DNA of 39,396 nt from Gemmatimonadota bacterium. GTDB taxonomy: Bacteria > JAAXHH01. This document shows positions 24,251 to 33,874 of this stretch, piece by piece. The stretch lies in the NCBI GenBank assembly GCA_009835325.1, contig VXWP01000022.1, forward strand, positions 1 to 39,396. The letters run 5' to 3'. Below the pieces are notes generated by a model that searched no databases, had not been told where the DNA came from, and worked only from the letters and a program-made list of their open reading frames with translations. The translations under genes and the position numbers were made by a program. The number at the start of each line of letters is the position of its first letter. Positions within the stretch are counted from its first letter, which is position 1.

Positions 24251-26686
24251 CTACTCCATCCGCAAGGCCTCGACCGGATTCGCGGCAGCGGCCCGCACGG
24301 CCTGGAAACTGACGGTGAGCAGGGCGATCGCCATGGCGAGGGAACCGGCGAGGATGAAGGTGGTCCAATCCAGGCTGACGCGGTAGGCGAAACCTTCGAG
24401 CCAGGCGTTCATCGCGAGGTAGGCTACGGGCCAGGCCACCACGATGGCCGCGATCACTAGCCGGAAGTATTCGCCGGACAACAGTGCGATCAGACTGGGG
24501 GCAGATGCGCCAAGGACCTTGCGGACTCCGATTTCCTTCGTGCGCCGTTCCGCGGTGAAGGAGGACAGCCCGACGAGCCCGAGGCAGCCGATGATAACGG
24601 CCAGTACGGCGAAGCTTACGAAGATCCTGGCAAAACGCTCCTCGGCTTCATGCAGGCGCGCAAAGGTGTCCTCCACGAAGAAGTATTCGAGAGCCCAATC
24701 GGGATTTACTTCATGCCAGGCTTCCTCGATCGCCGAAAGCCCTTCGGACATGCGGCCGGCATCTATTTTGATCATGGCGTAACCGCCCGGGTAGTTCGGA
24801 AACAGCACCAGCGGTTCAATGGGTTCGTGTAATGCGGCGTAATGGAAATCCCTGACCACGCCAACGATCGACGGCCGTAATTCACCGCGCTCATTGGAAT
24901 CCGTAATCAGTTCCTGCAGCCCTTCGATCTCCTTGCCCAACGCTTCGCCGGCGGATGCATAGCCAAGCCGGTCAACGGCCGCTTCGTTGATGACCACCGC
25001 ACCCGTCGCCGTCCAGTCGCCGGGGAACGCGGAATCGAAGTTCCTACCCGCCACCAGTTCGATGCCGAAAATCTCGATGAAATCATCGTCCACCCAGGCC
25101 TGGTACATATCGATCGTCGATGATTCGTCCTGGCTCCGTCCGCGCGCCTTGATCGGCGCCGCGGCGTTCTTGTGCCCGGGAAGCAGGAAATTCATCGAGA
25201 CGATCGTCACCGCAGGTATTTCCTTCAGCCGTGCTTTGTAGACGCCGGATTTTACGACCACCGGCGCGAAGGTCTGAGGCACCGCGACGACCTGGTCGGA
25301 ATTGAGCCCCATGTTTCGTGCGCGTATGAAATCGAGCTGGCTGTAGACCACGCCGGTGCAGATGATCAGGGCGATCGAAATCACGAACTGTCCCACGACC
25401 AGGATCCGGCGGATGGCAGTATTTCCGGCGCCCATGGAGCGCAGGCCGCTCAGCGCGTGGACCGGTGCGAGCCCGGACAGGTAAAGGGCCGGATAGCTTC
25501 CCGCGGCAAACCCCACCACGGCGCCGATCGCCACGACGGCGCCCAGGGCGAACCACACAGTCCCCGCGTCCAGGGATATGGTTTTTCCCGTTATCACGCT
25601 AAACCACGGCAGGCTCAGCAAGGCAAGCAGGAGGGCAACGCCAACCGCAATCCCGGTCATGAGCATGGACTCGCTGATGAACTGCCGGATCACCTGGCTT
25701 CTGGCCGCGCCGAAGGTCTTTCGCAGGCCGATTTCCCCGGCCCTTCCCGCGGACCGCGCGGTGGCCAGGTTCATGAAGTTGATACACGCGATGAGGATGA
25801 TGAATACGGCGATGGCGCCGAAGAGGTAGACGTACCGGATATCGCTGTTCGGGGTCAATTCCCGCTCGAGACGAGAGTGAAGATGAATATCCGTGACCGG
25901 CTGCAGCCTCAAGGTCAATGTCGAAGAATCACCGTCATATCGGTCGCCCACGTACTTCTCCACGAAGTCGGGCAGCCTGGCTTCCAGTTCACCCGGATCG
26001 CTGCCCTCGCGAAGCAGGACGTAGCTGTACGACTTGCGCCAGTCCCACACGTCGGCTGATTTATCCGCGTAGTGCTCCTGGATCCGGAACGCCGCGAGGA
26101 TGTCGAATCCGAGGTGCGTGTTGGCAGGCAGGTCCCGCATGATTCCGGTCACCTCGAAGTGGAAGGATCCTTCGGCGTCCAGGATCTTGCCTATTGGGTT
26201 TTCGTCGCCGAAGTACTTCCGGGCGATGGACTCCGACAGGACGACTTTGTCGATTCCGGCCAGGGCCGTACGGGGATCGCCGGCTATCAGCGGCACGTCG
26301 AACACGTTGAAGACCGACGAGTCGGCCAGGTAGAAGTTCCGTTCGTAAAAGCCCCGGTCCCCGTACTTGATCATCCAGGCGTTGCCGGGCGGATTGAAGC
26401 GCACCATGTCTTCCACTTCGGGGAAGTCTTCGCGCATGAATTTGACCGTGGGCATCATCACTTCTGCCGTGCGGACCACCTGGTCGCCGTCGCGCTCTTC
26501 CGAGATTACGCGGTAGATACGGTCAGCCTTCTCATGGTACCGGTCGTAACTAAGCTCGTCGCGGATGTATAGAAGGATGAGGAGCGCGCACGCGATCCCG
26601 AGCGCAAGGCTCATCACGTTGATGGACGCGTAGCCCTTCTGGCGGTTCAGATGGCGCACGGCCACCGTCAGGTAGTTACGGAACAT
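24251..26686 (-). CDS. FtsX/MacB-type ABC transporter permease (copy 3 of 3 in transcription order)
   Basis: An 811-residue permease with an N-terminal transmembrane helix (INVMSLALGIACALLILLY, about 22-41), a MacB-like periplasmic domain to about residue 280, three transmembrane helices around 285-405, a fourth at about 430-452, a second periplasmic region and three final helices. Two FtsX cores are marked by ARSAGRAGEIGLRKTFGA and SSFTAERRTKEIGVRKVLGAS, each preceding a helix pair. Such proteins couple to a LolD/MacB-type ATPase and use mechanotransmission for lipoprotein or peptide export rather than classical transport. No ATPase gene is in the window. It is the last gene of a tandem trio, 7 nt after its neighbour. 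Confidence 0.92.
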   Translation of the reverse strand: MFRNYLTVAVRHLNRQKGYASINVMSLALGIACALLILLYIRDELSYDRYHEKADRIYRVISEERDGDQVVRTAEVMMPTVKFMREDFPEVEDMVRFNPPGNAWMIKYGDRGFYERNFYLADSSVFNVFDVPLIAGDPRTALAGIDKVVLSESIARKYFGDENPIGKILDAEGSFHFEVTGIMRDLPANTHLGFDILAAFRIQEHYADKSADVWDWRKSYSYVLLREGSDPGELEARLPDFVEKYVGDRYDGDSSTLTLRLQPVTDIHLHSRLERELTPNSDIRYVYLFGAIAVFIILIACINFMNLATARSAGRAGEIGLRKTFGAARSQVIRQFISESMLMTGIAVGVALLLALLSLPWFSVITGKTISLDAGTVWFALGAVVAIGAVVGFAAGSYPALYLSGLAPVHALSGLRSMGAGNTAIRRILVVGQFVISIALIICTGVVYSQLDFIRARNMGLNSDQVVAVPQTFAPVVVKSGVYKARLKEIPAVTIVSMNFLLPGHKNAAAPIKARGRSQDESSTIDMYQAWVDDDFIEIFGIELVAGRNFDSAFPGDWTATGAVVINEAAVDRLGYASAGEALGKEIEGLQELITDSNERGELRPSIVGVVRDFHYAALHEPIEPLVLFPNYPGGYAMIKIDAGRMSEGLSAIEEAWHEVNPDWALEYFFVEDTFARLHEAEERFARIFVSFAVLAVIIGCLGLVGLSSFTAERRTKEIGVRKVLGASAPSLIALLSGEYFRLVIAAIVVAWPVAYLAMNAWLEGFAYRVSLDWTTFILAGSLAMAIALLTVSFQAVRAAAANPVEALRME

Positions 26687-26693
26687 GGCGCGT

Positions 26694-29141
26694 TTACTCG
26701 GTTCGCAGGGACTCGACCGGATTGGCCGTGGCCGCCCGCACGGCCTGGTAACTCACCGTCAGGAGGGCGAGGACGATGGCAAGGGCGCCGGCCAGGACGA
26801 AGGTCATACCGTCCAGGTCGACGCGATACGCGAAATCGTCGAGCCAACGATTCATCGCGAAATAGGCGGCCGGCCAGGCGATTACGTTGGCCACGATCAC
26901 GAGCCGGACGAATTCCCCTGACATCAACCCGATCAGGTTCGGCGTGGACGCGCCGAGGACCTTGCGCACTCCGATTTCCTTCGTGCGCCGTTCCGCGGTG
27001 AAGGAGGAGAGGCCCACGAGACCGAGGCAAGCGATAAACACGGCCAGTGCGGCGAAACTGACGAATATCCTGCCGAAGCGCTGCTCGGCTTCGTAGAGGC
27101 GCGCATAGGTATCTTCGACGAAAAAGTACTCGAAGGCGAAGTCGGGGTTTGTGTCGCGCCACGCTTCCTCGATCGCCGAAAGCCCTTCCGAAAGTTGATT
27201 GGCGCTGATCTTGACGACCACGTGGCTGCCGTCGGATTCGGGAAAAAGCACCAGAGGTTCGATGGGTTCATGCAGCGAAGCGTAGTGGAAGTCTTTCACG
27301 ACACCGACGATACTGCGCGGTTCCGCGGTTTCCTCATCGAAACCGTGTCGCTCGTCAAACACCCAGTCAAACTGACCATCCAGGGCTTCCTCGGCGGAAC
27401 CGTAACCCAGCCGGGAAACGGCGGCTTCGTTTAATATCGTCCCGCCGCCCGCTCCATACCAGTCGGCGATGTACGCGCGATCGAAGAACCTGCCGGCGGC
27501 CAGTTCCATGCCGAACGTTTCGAAAAACATGTCGTCCGTCCAGGCCTGGTTCATTTCGATCTTGGCGTTATCATCTTCGCCCAATCTGCGCACCACGGCG
27601 GTGATCACGGCGTTCTTGTGAAAAGGCAGGATAAAGGTAGCCGTGGCATCCTCCACGTGCGGACTTTCCCTCACCCGCTGCCTGTATAGTCGCGCCTTTT
27701 CAATGACCGGGGTAAACGTCAGCGGCACGGCGACGAGCCGTTCCGTGTCCATACCCAGATTCCGGTTTCGGATGTAGTCGAGCTGGTCGTACACGACGCC
27801 TGTACAGATGATCAGGGCGATCGAGATTACGAACTGGCCCGCGACCAGCGTTCTGCGCATACCCACGTTGCCGGCATCCCCGGACAACGCGCCCTTCAGG
27901 GTATCGATCGGAGCGAGTCCGGACAGGTAAAGCGCGGGATAGCTTCCCGATATCAGCCCGACAACGATGCCGGTCACCGCCGCGGAGCCCAGGATGAACC
28001 ACGCGGTATCCGCGCCCAGTGAAATGGTTTTGCCTGATACCAGGCTGAACCAGGGCAACCCAATCACCACCGACAGCACCGCGATACACGCCCCCAGGCC
28101 GCTCATGATCAGAGATTCGCTCAGGAACTGCCGCATCACCTGGCCCCGGCCTGCGCCGAAGACCTTGCGCATTCCGATTTCCCGGGCCCTTCCCGCAGAC
28201 CGTGCGGTTGCCAGGTTCATGAAGTTGATGCAGGCGATGAGGATGATGAACACGGCGATAGCGGCAAAGAGATACACGTACCTGATGTCGCTGTTCGGCG
28301 TTAGTTCCCGCTCGAGCCGGGAATAAAGGTGGATGTCCGTCACGGGCTGCAGCCGGTAGGTCAGCGATGACGATTCGCCGTCGTAGATATCGCCGACGTA
28401 CTTCTCCACAAAAGCGGGCAACCTGGCTTCCAGTTCGGCCGGATCGCTTCCCTCCCGGAGCAGGACGTAGCTGTACGACTTTCGCCAGCCCCAATCGTCG
28501 AGTGACTGCTCTGTAAACGCCTCATGGATCCGGAATGACGCAAGAATGTCGAATCCGAGGTGCGTATTGGACGGCAGGTTCGCCATGACGCCGGCCACTT
28601 CCAGGTGAAAGGTCCCTTCGGCGTCCAGGATCTTTCCCAGGGGGTTCTCGTCGCCGAAATACTTCCGGGCCACAGACTGGGACAACACGACCCGGTTCCT
28701 TCCGCTCAGCGCGGTCCGGGGATTGCCTGCCAAAAGCGGGACGTCAAAGACATTAAAGACCGAAGAGTCGGCCAGGTAGAAATCGCGTTCGTAGAATCCC
28801 CGGTCGCCGTACTTGACCATCCAGGCGTTCACGGGCGGGTTGAGACGTACCATGTCTTCCACTTCGGGGAAGTCTTCTCGCATGAACCTGGCCGTGGGCG
28901 TCATGACTTCCGCGGTCCGTATGGTCCGAATAACTCCGCCGCCCTGGCGTTCCTCGGCGATCACGCGGTAGATGCGGTCCGCTTTGGCGTGATAACGGTC
29001 ATAGCTCAGTTCGTCCCGGATATACAGCATGATGAGGACGCAGCACGCGATCCCGAGCGCCAGGCTCATCACGTTGATGAACGAGTAACCCTTCCTGCGG
29101 CTCAGATGCCGGAGGGCAACCGTGACGTAGTTTCTGAACAT
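26694..29141 (-). CDS. FtsX/MacB-type ABC transporter permease (copy 2 of 3)
   Basis: An 815-residue paralogue of the flanking permeases, with the same eight-helix, two-FtsX layout. Shared segments include SLALGIACCVLIMLYIRDEL, FNVFDVPLLAGNPRTAL, ARSAGRAREIGMRKVFGA, SGSYPALYLSGLAPI and RTKEIGVRKVLGAS. Differences concentrate in the second periplasmic region (about 460-690), where this copy carries a longer loop (DWVFDERHGFDEETAEP), so ligand or partner specificity may differ. It is separated by only 7 nt from the downstream copy and 41 nt from the upstream copy, so the three form one transcription unit. The start ATG is shared in context with the other copies (MFRNYVTVALRHL). Confidence 0.92.
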   Translation of the reverse strand: MFRNYVTVALRHLSRRKGYSFINVMSLALGIACCVLIMLYIRDELSYDRYHAKADRIYRVIAEERQGGGVIRTIRTAEVMTPTARFMREDFPEVEDMVRLNPPVNAWMVKYGDRGFYERDFYLADSSVFNVFDVPLLAGNPRTALSGRNRVVLSQSVARKYFGDENPLGKILDAEGTFHLEVAGVMANLPSNTHLGFDILASFRIHEAFTEQSLDDWGWRKSYSYVLLREGSDPAELEARLPAFVEKYVGDIYDGESSSLTYRLQPVTDIHLYSRLERELTPNSDIRYVYLFAAIAVFIILIACINFMNLATARSAGRAREIGMRKVFGAGRGQVMRQFLSESLIMSGLGACIAVLSVVIGLPWFSLVSGKTISLGADTAWFILGSAAVTGIVVGLISGSYPALYLSGLAPIDTLKGALSGDAGNVGMRRTLVAGQFVISIALIICTGVVYDQLDYIRNRNLGMDTERLVAVPLTFTPVIEKARLYRQRVRESPHVEDATATFILPFHKNAVITAVVRRLGEDDNAKIEMNQAWTDDMFFETFGMELAAGRFFDRAYIADWYGAGGGTILNEAAVSRLGYGSAEEALDGQFDWVFDERHGFDEETAEPRSIVGVVKDFHYASLHEPIEPLVLFPESDGSHVVVKISANQLSEGLSAIEEAWRDTNPDFAFEYFFVEDTYARLYEAEQRFGRIFVSFAALAVFIACLGLVGLSSFTAERRTKEIGVRKVLGASTPNLIGLMSGEFVRLVIVANVIAWPAAYFAMNRWLDDFAYRVDLDGMTFVLAGALAIVLALLTVSYQAVRAATANPVESLRTE

Positions 29142-29182
29142 GGTGAAATGTTACCGCTATTAAAAGGAACGAGCGATGCGAT

Positions 29183-31624
29183 CTACTCGGCCCGCAGCGA
29201 CTCCACCGGATTGGCGGTGGCGGCCCGGGCAGCCTGGAAACTCACGGTCAGGAGGGCGATCGCCATGGCCAGGACGCCAGCCAGAATGAAGGTGGCCCAA
29301 CCCAGGTCGACGCGGTAGGCGAAGTTGTCCAGCCATCGGTTCATCACCAGGTAGGCCGCCGGCCAGGCGAAGATGTTGGCCACGATCACGAGCCGGACGA
29401 ATTCGTTGGACAGCAGGCGAAACAGGTTCGGTATGGAAGCGCCCAGGACCTTGCGTACCCCTATTTCCTTCGTCCGCCGTTCCGCGGTGAAGGAGGAGAG
29501 GCCGACGAGACCGAGGCAGGCGATCAGCACGGCCAGGGCGGCGAAACTGACGAATATCCTGCCGAATCGCTGTTCGGCCTCATACAGGCGCCCGAAGATG
29601 TCTTCCACGAAGAAATACTCGAAGGCGAACTCCGGGTTCACTTCCTGCCATACGTCTTCGATCATTTCAAGGCCTTCAGACAGGGATTCCGGCTTGATCT
29701 TGATGACGACGTGACCGCCCTGGTAGTCGGCGAACATGACCAACGGTCCTATGGGCTGGTGCAGCGACGTGTAGTGAAAGTCCTTCACAACGCCGACGAT
29801 CCTGCGCAGTTGCCTGCCTTCCTCCTGCCATCCCTGCCGCAGTTCCCGCACCCAGTTCAATTCCTTGCCTACGGCGTCTTCCGGAGAATCGAATCCCAGC
29901 CTCATTACGGCGGCCTCGTTCAGAACGGCCCCGCCTCCCGCAGTCTCCCAACCCCAGTCGCTGACGAAGGAAGTGTCGAAGTAGCGGCCCGTGACGAGCT
30001 CAATGCCCAACGTCTCGACGAAGTCTTCATCCGTCCAGGCCTGGCTCATATCGATCTTCTCGAATTCGCTTTCGCCCGTCCGCTGTAACGTGATGGGTAT
30101 CACGGCGTTCTTGTGACCGGGAAGGATGTACGTGGAGGTGGCGTTAGTAATGTACGGACTTTCCTTCACGCGTTGTTTGTATATCCTCGCCGTCTCCTGG
30201 ACCGGGTCGAAAGTCAGGGGGACGGCCACGACCAGGTCCGTGTTCAGCCCCATGTTTCTCTTCTGAATGAAATCCATCTGGCTGTAAACCACACCGGTAC
30301 ATATGATCAGGGCGATTGAAATGACGAACTGGCTTACGACCAGCACCCGGCGCATGCCGGCCGTGCCGGAACCGGACGCGAGCGTTCCCTTGAGCGTCTC
30401 GATCGGCGCCAGACCGGACAGGTATAGTGCGGGATAGCTGCCCGATACGCACCCGACGATGACACCGATGACCACTACGGCGCCGAGGGCAAACCAGGCG
30501 GTTTCAGCATCCAGGAACATGGTCTTGCCCGTGAGCAGGTTGAACCACGGCAGGCTGATCCACGCGAGCATCAAAGCGAGCAACACGGCCAATCCGCTCA
30601 TCAGCAGCGATTCGACGAGAAACTGCCGCGCCATCTGGTACCGGACTGCGCCGAAAACTTTTCGGAGGCCGATTTCCCTGGCCCTGCCCGCGGACCGGGC
30701 GGTCGCCAGGTTCATGAAATTGATGCAGGCGATGACGATGATGAAGACCGCGATGGCGATGAAAAGGTAAATGTACCTGATATCGCTGTTAGGCGTCAGT
30801 TCCCGTTCCAGGCGCGAATGGAGATGGATGTCCGTTACCGGCTGCAGCCTGTATGTCAGTGTGGCTTCACCGCTTTCGTAGCGGTTTCCAAGGTGTTTTT
30901 CCACGAAAGCGGGCAGCTTGGCTTCCAGTTCGGCCGGATCGGTGCCCTCCCGGAGCACGATGTAACTATGGGCCGTGCGCCATCCCCACTCGTTGACATT
31001 CCTGGAGTAGGCTTCCTGGATCTTGAAGGACGCGAGAATATCGAATCCGAGGTGGGTATTGGCGGGCAGGTCCGGCATGATACCGGTCACTTCGAGGTGA
31101 AAGGTCCCTTCGGAGTCCAGGATCTTACCCATGGGGTTTTCGTCGCCGAAGTACTTCCTGGCAATGGATTCGGACAGCACGATCTTGTCGTTCCCGGTCA
31201 GCGCCGTCTTTGGATTGCCCGTAAGCAGGGGAACCTGGAACACGTCGAAAACCGTCGTGTCGGCCAGGTAGAAGTTCCGCTCGTAGAAACCCTTGTCGCC
31301 GTACTTGACCATCCAGGCGTTGCCGGGGGGGACGAGGCGGACCATGTCCTCGATTTCCGGGAAGTCCTGGCGCATGTACCAGACCGTGGGCCTCAGGACA
31401 TCGGCGGTACGAACGACCTCGCCTCCCTGTCGTTGTTCGGCCGTTACGCGGTAGGTTCGGTCCGAGCGGTCATAATAACGGTCATAGCTCAGCTCGTCCC
31501 GGATGAAGAGCAGGATGAGGAGGCAGCACGCGATCCCAAGCGCCAGGCTCATGACGTTGATGAACGAATAGCCCTTCTGGCGGTTAAAGTGACGGAACGC
31601 TACCGTGAAGTAGTTGCTGAACAT
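29183..31624 (-). CDS. FtsX/MacB-type ABC transporter permease (copy 1 of 3)
   Basis: An 813-residue permease, first in transcription order. It begins MFSNYFTVAFRHFNRQKGYS, followed by the first helix, a MacB-like periplasmic domain with YLADTTVFDVFQVPLLTG and SESIARKYFGDENPMGKI, then the helix triplet with ARSAGRAREIGLRKVFGA, and the C-terminal FtsX unit with RTKEIGVRKVLGAS. Overall it is closely similar to the next two genes, as expected after tandem duplication. The 173-nt gap to the divergent rarA contains an inverted repeat 25 nt upstream of this start and a candidate rarA promoter. An ATPase partner must be encoded elsewhere. Confidence 0.92.
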   Translation of the reverse strand: MFSNYFTVAFRHFNRQKGYSFINVMSLALGIACCLLILLFIRDELSYDRYYDRSDRTYRVTAEQRQGGEVVRTADVLRPTVWYMRQDFPEIEDMVRLVPPGNAWMVKYGDKGFYERNFYLADTTVFDVFQVPLLTGNPKTALTGNDKIVLSESIARKYFGDENPMGKILDSEGTFHLEVTGIMPDLPANTHLGFDILASFKIQEAYSRNVNEWGWRTAHSYIVLREGTDPAELEAKLPAFVEKHLGNRYESGEATLTYRLQPVTDIHLHSRLERELTPNSDIRYIYLFIAIAVFIIVIACINFMNLATARSAGRAREIGLRKVFGAVRYQMARQFLVESLLMSGLAVLLALMLAWISLPWFNLLTGKTMFLDAETAWFALGAVVVIGVIVGCVSGSYPALYLSGLAPIETLKGTLASGSGTAGMRRVLVVSQFVISIALIICTGVVYSQMDFIQKRNMGLNTDLVVAVPLTFDPVQETARIYKQRVKESPYITNATSTYILPGHKNAVIPITLQRTGESEFEKIDMSQAWTDEDFVETLGIELVTGRYFDTSFVSDWGWETAGGGAVLNEAAVMRLGFDSPEDAVGKELNWVRELRQGWQEEGRQLRRIVGVVKDFHYTSLHQPIGPLVMFADYQGGHVVIKIKPESLSEGLEMIEDVWQEVNPEFAFEYFFVEDIFGRLYEAEQRFGRIFVSFAALAVLIACLGLVGLSSFTAERRTKEIGVRKVLGASIPNLFRLLSNEFVRLVIVANIFAWPAAYLVMNRWLDNFAYRVDLGWATFILAGVLAMAIALLTVSFQAARAATANPVESLRAE

Positions 31625-31649
31625 GGGATGCCTTGAATCAGTCTATCGG

Positions 31650-31691
31650 CCAATCGGGACCATCGAAAAGTACTCGTTTTCTCCCAATTGG
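31650..31691 (-). promoter_or_regulatory. Long inverted repeat in the leader of the permease trio
   Basis: On the minus strand CCAATTGGGA and TCCCGATTGG pair over 10 bp (one T-G wobble), and GAAAA/TTTTC pair inside. The element begins 25 nt before the first permease start. On the plus strand the wobble becomes a C-A mismatch, so the structure is better formed in permease mRNA. It is a candidate operator or 5' leader hairpin. Confidence 0.4.
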
Positions 31692-31714
31692 GGATGCATC
31701 AGCACCTTATTCCC

Positions 31715-31744
31715 TTAACCCTGGCAGAAGTACAACTGTATAAT
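31715..31744 (+). promoter_or_regulatory. Candidate rarA promoter
   Basis: TTAACC (31715-31720, 4 of 6 matches) and a perfect TATAAT (31739-31744) are separated by 18 nt; the -10 lies 53 nt before the rarA ATG. Confidence 0.35.
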
Positions 31745-31797
31745 AACGCTGTGGCGCACGAACTGCACCCATCTTTCCACCCTTGTGCAAGTTTACC

Positions 31798-33132
31798 ATG
31801 ACCGATCTCTTCTCCGACCAGGCCGAAAAGCAACTGCAACGGGAAGCGCCGCTGGCCTCCCGCATGCGGCCCGATTCGCTGGAGGGTTTCCTGGGCCAAC
31901 GGGGGCTGGTCGGCCGGGGACGCCTCCTGAACGAGTCCATCGAGCGGGACACGCCCTTTTCGATGATCCTGTGGGGGCCGCCGGGATCGGGCAAGACCAC
32001 CCTGGCCTTCATCATCGCCCGTTCCACGGATTCGCATTTCGTCGCGTTGAGCGCCGTGAGCGCCGGCGTGAAGGACCTGCACAAGGCGACCGCCGAAGCC
32101 CGGGACCGGCTGGGCATGCACGGCAAGCGGACCATCCTGTTCATCGATGAGATCCATCGCTTCAACAAGCTGCAACAGGACGCCGTGCTGCCGACCGTGG
32201 AGAACGGCACGCTGACCCTCATCGGCGCGACCACGGAGAACCCGTCCTTCGACGTCAACAACGCCCTGCTGTCCCGCTGCCGGGTACTCCGCCTGGAGCC
32301 GCTTTCGGAGGAGGATCTGCAAAGTATCGTTCGCAACGCGCTGGAGGACGAAGAACACGGACTGGGCGGGCGGAACATCGAGTTGGACGACGAGGCGGCC
32401 GCGCACCTGGCTGCCGTGGCCGGCGGCGACGCCAGGATCGCCCTGAATACGCTCGAAGTGGCGGCCATGACCACGCCGCGCGGCGACGGGAACCGGATTC
32501 GGCTGACCGTGAAGGAGATCGACGAAGCCCTGCAGCACCGTTCGCCGCACTACGACAAGGGCGGGGACTGGCACTTCGACGCCATTTCGGCCCTGCACAA
32601 GAGCGTGCGGGACTCCGATCCGGACGGCGCCCTCTACTGGCTGGCCCGGATGCTCATCGCCGGCGACGACCCCCTCTACATTGCGCGCCGGGTCATCCGC
32701 ATGTCCGTGGAAGACATCGGACTGGCGGACCCCTTCGCGCTGACCCTGACCACCTCCGCCCAACAGGCGGTCCATTTCGTGGGCCAGCCCGAAGGCGACC
32801 TGATGCTCGCCCACGCGGTGGTGTACCTGGCCACCGCGCCGAAGAGCAACGCGGTCTACGCGGCCTTTTCGAAGGCACGGCAGGACGCGGAGCAGACGAG
32901 CGACGAGCCGGTGCCCATGCACCTGCGCAATGCCCCGACCCGCCTGATGAAGGAAATGGGCCACGGCAAGGGATACAAGTACGCCCACGACTACGACGGG
33001 GCGTCCGTGGACCAGGAGCATCTGCCCGAATCCATCAAGGGGCACCGCTACTACGAACCCACCGACCGGGGCCGCGAAGAGAAGATCCGTGTGTGGATGG
33101 AGAAGATGCGGAAGGCCAGGGACGGCGGCTGA
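31798..33132 (+). CDS. rarA: Replication-associated recombination protein A (AAA+ ATPase)
   Basis: A 444-residue RarA/MgsA protein, the clamp-loader-like AAA+ ATPase that acts at stalled replication forks. It opens with PLASRMRPDSLEGFLGQ, then Walker A WGPPGSGKTTLA, Walker B ILFIDEIHRFNK, sensor 1 IGATTENPSF with arginine finger LLSRCRV, and the tetramerisation part HYDKGGDWHFDAISALHKSVR and YWLARMLIAGDDPLYIARR, ending in GYKYAHDYDG. Length and motif order are standard for the family. The ATG at 31798 is preferred over the TTG at 31783 because MTDLFSDQAE is a typical start. It is divergent from the permease trio. Confidence 0.97.
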   Translation: MTDLFSDQAEKQLQREAPLASRMRPDSLEGFLGQRGLVGRGRLLNESIERDTPFSMILWGPPGSGKTTLAFIIARSTDSHFVALSAVSAGVKDLHKATAEARDRLGMHGKRTILFIDEIHRFNKLQQDAVLPTVENGTLTLIGATTENPSFDVNNALLSRCRVLRLEPLSEEDLQSIVRNALEDEEHGLGGRNIELDDEAAAHLAAVAGGDARIALNTLEVAAMTTPRGDGNRIRLTVKEIDEALQHRSPHYDKGGDWHFDAISALHKSVRDSDPDGALYWLARMLIAGDDPLYIARRVIRMSVEDIGLADPFALTLTTSAQQAVHFVGQPEGDLMLAHAVVYLATAPKSNAVYAAFSKARQDAEQTSDEPVPMHLRNAPTRLMKEMGHGKGYKYAHDYDGASVDQEHLPESIKGHRYYEPTDRGREEKIRVWMEKMRKARDGG

Positions 33133-33175
33133 CAGGCCGGTCCGCCCGGTCCTCGCGCGACCGGTACAAACTCTG

Positions 33176-33751
33176 TTACGCGATCGCCTTGCGGTAACAG
33201 TAGTCGAAGAGGAGTTCCCATTCGCGCTGCTGGATGCCGCGGCAGAGATCTCCGGCCGGGACGCCGCCCACGTTGGCACCTTCACACAAATCGATGAAAG
33301 CGTAAGGATCCCAGGAGGACTGGGACATGAGGTACGCTGCCTCGCTCGGCAGGTTGTCCGTACCGGACGCGATGGTCGCCGCCTCGTCTCTCAACTCGGG
33401 GTAGACATCGTGGTCGCCGACGCGCCCGAACCAGTACTTCCCGTTGGGATAATCCGGTTCGCGGCGGTGCATGATGCCGTGCCAGTAGCTGCCCGTGGGC
33501 GTGGTGATCTGCTGGCTGATGGTGTGCGAGGTGACCAGAAAGTCGTGGTAGAGCCACAGGGCGGACCGGCAGCCCTCGGCCATCGTCCGGTCGCTGATGC
33601 AGTTCGGCGCGAAAGCCTCGTCCAGGTCCAGGGCTTCCAGGCCGACCTTCGCAGGTGTGTTCTCTTCGCCCGGGTCCAGCGCCATGATGCGGGGCGTCTT
33701 GAGCAGTTCCGCGAAAACGGATCCGTAGGCGGTGGGGTCGAAGGCAGACAT
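33176..33751 (-). CDS. Protein of unknown function, 191 residues
   Basis: A well-formed 191-residue soluble protein I cannot assign to a characterised family. Distinctive features are LWLYHDFLVTSHTISQQI, TGSYWHGIMHRREPDY, GKYWFGRVGDHDVYPEL, and a C-terminal Trp/Tyr-rich segment CRGIQQREWELLFDYCYRKA. The several His and Asp residues in SYWHGIMHRREPD and GRVGDHDV could bind a metal, but this is inference. No signal peptide or transmembrane helix is visible, so it should be cytoplasmic. The ATG at 33751 has AAAGGACC upstream. It lies on the minus strand after larE with a 104-nt gap containing direct repeats, and converges on rarA. Confidence 0.75.
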   Translation of the reverse strand: MSAFDPTAYGSVFAELLKTPRIMALDPGEENTPAKVGLEALDLDEAFAPNCISDRTMAEGCRSALWLYHDFLVTSHTISQQITTPTGSYWHGIMHRREPDYPNGKYWFGRVGDHDVYPELRDEAATIASGTDNLPSEAAYLMSQSSWDPYAFIDLCEGANVGGVPAGDLCRGIQQREWELLFDYCYRKAIA

Positions 33752-33788
33752 GATCGGTCCTTTCGTAATGCGGGTGCGAAACAGGTCG

Positions 33789-33874
33789 CGGGGTCACGAG
33801 GTCAGGGAAGCGCAGGCCCCGGTGTCGCGGGCTTCGGCGGGCACCGGCTACGGGGTCACGAGGTCTCGGCGGGC
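33789..33874. repeat. Imperfect direct repeat across the larE stop codon
   Basis: CGGGGTCACGAGGTC occurs at 33789-33803 and again at 33851-33865; TCGGCGGGC follows at 33834-33842 and 33866-33874. The second copy looks like the first with an internal deletion of about 30 nt. The larE stop codon (33856-33858) is inside the second copy. Confidence 0.8.

Noticed and set aside
31699-33285. Long minus-strand frame opposite rarA
   Set aside because: rarA has complete AAA+ motifs; the antisense frame has none.
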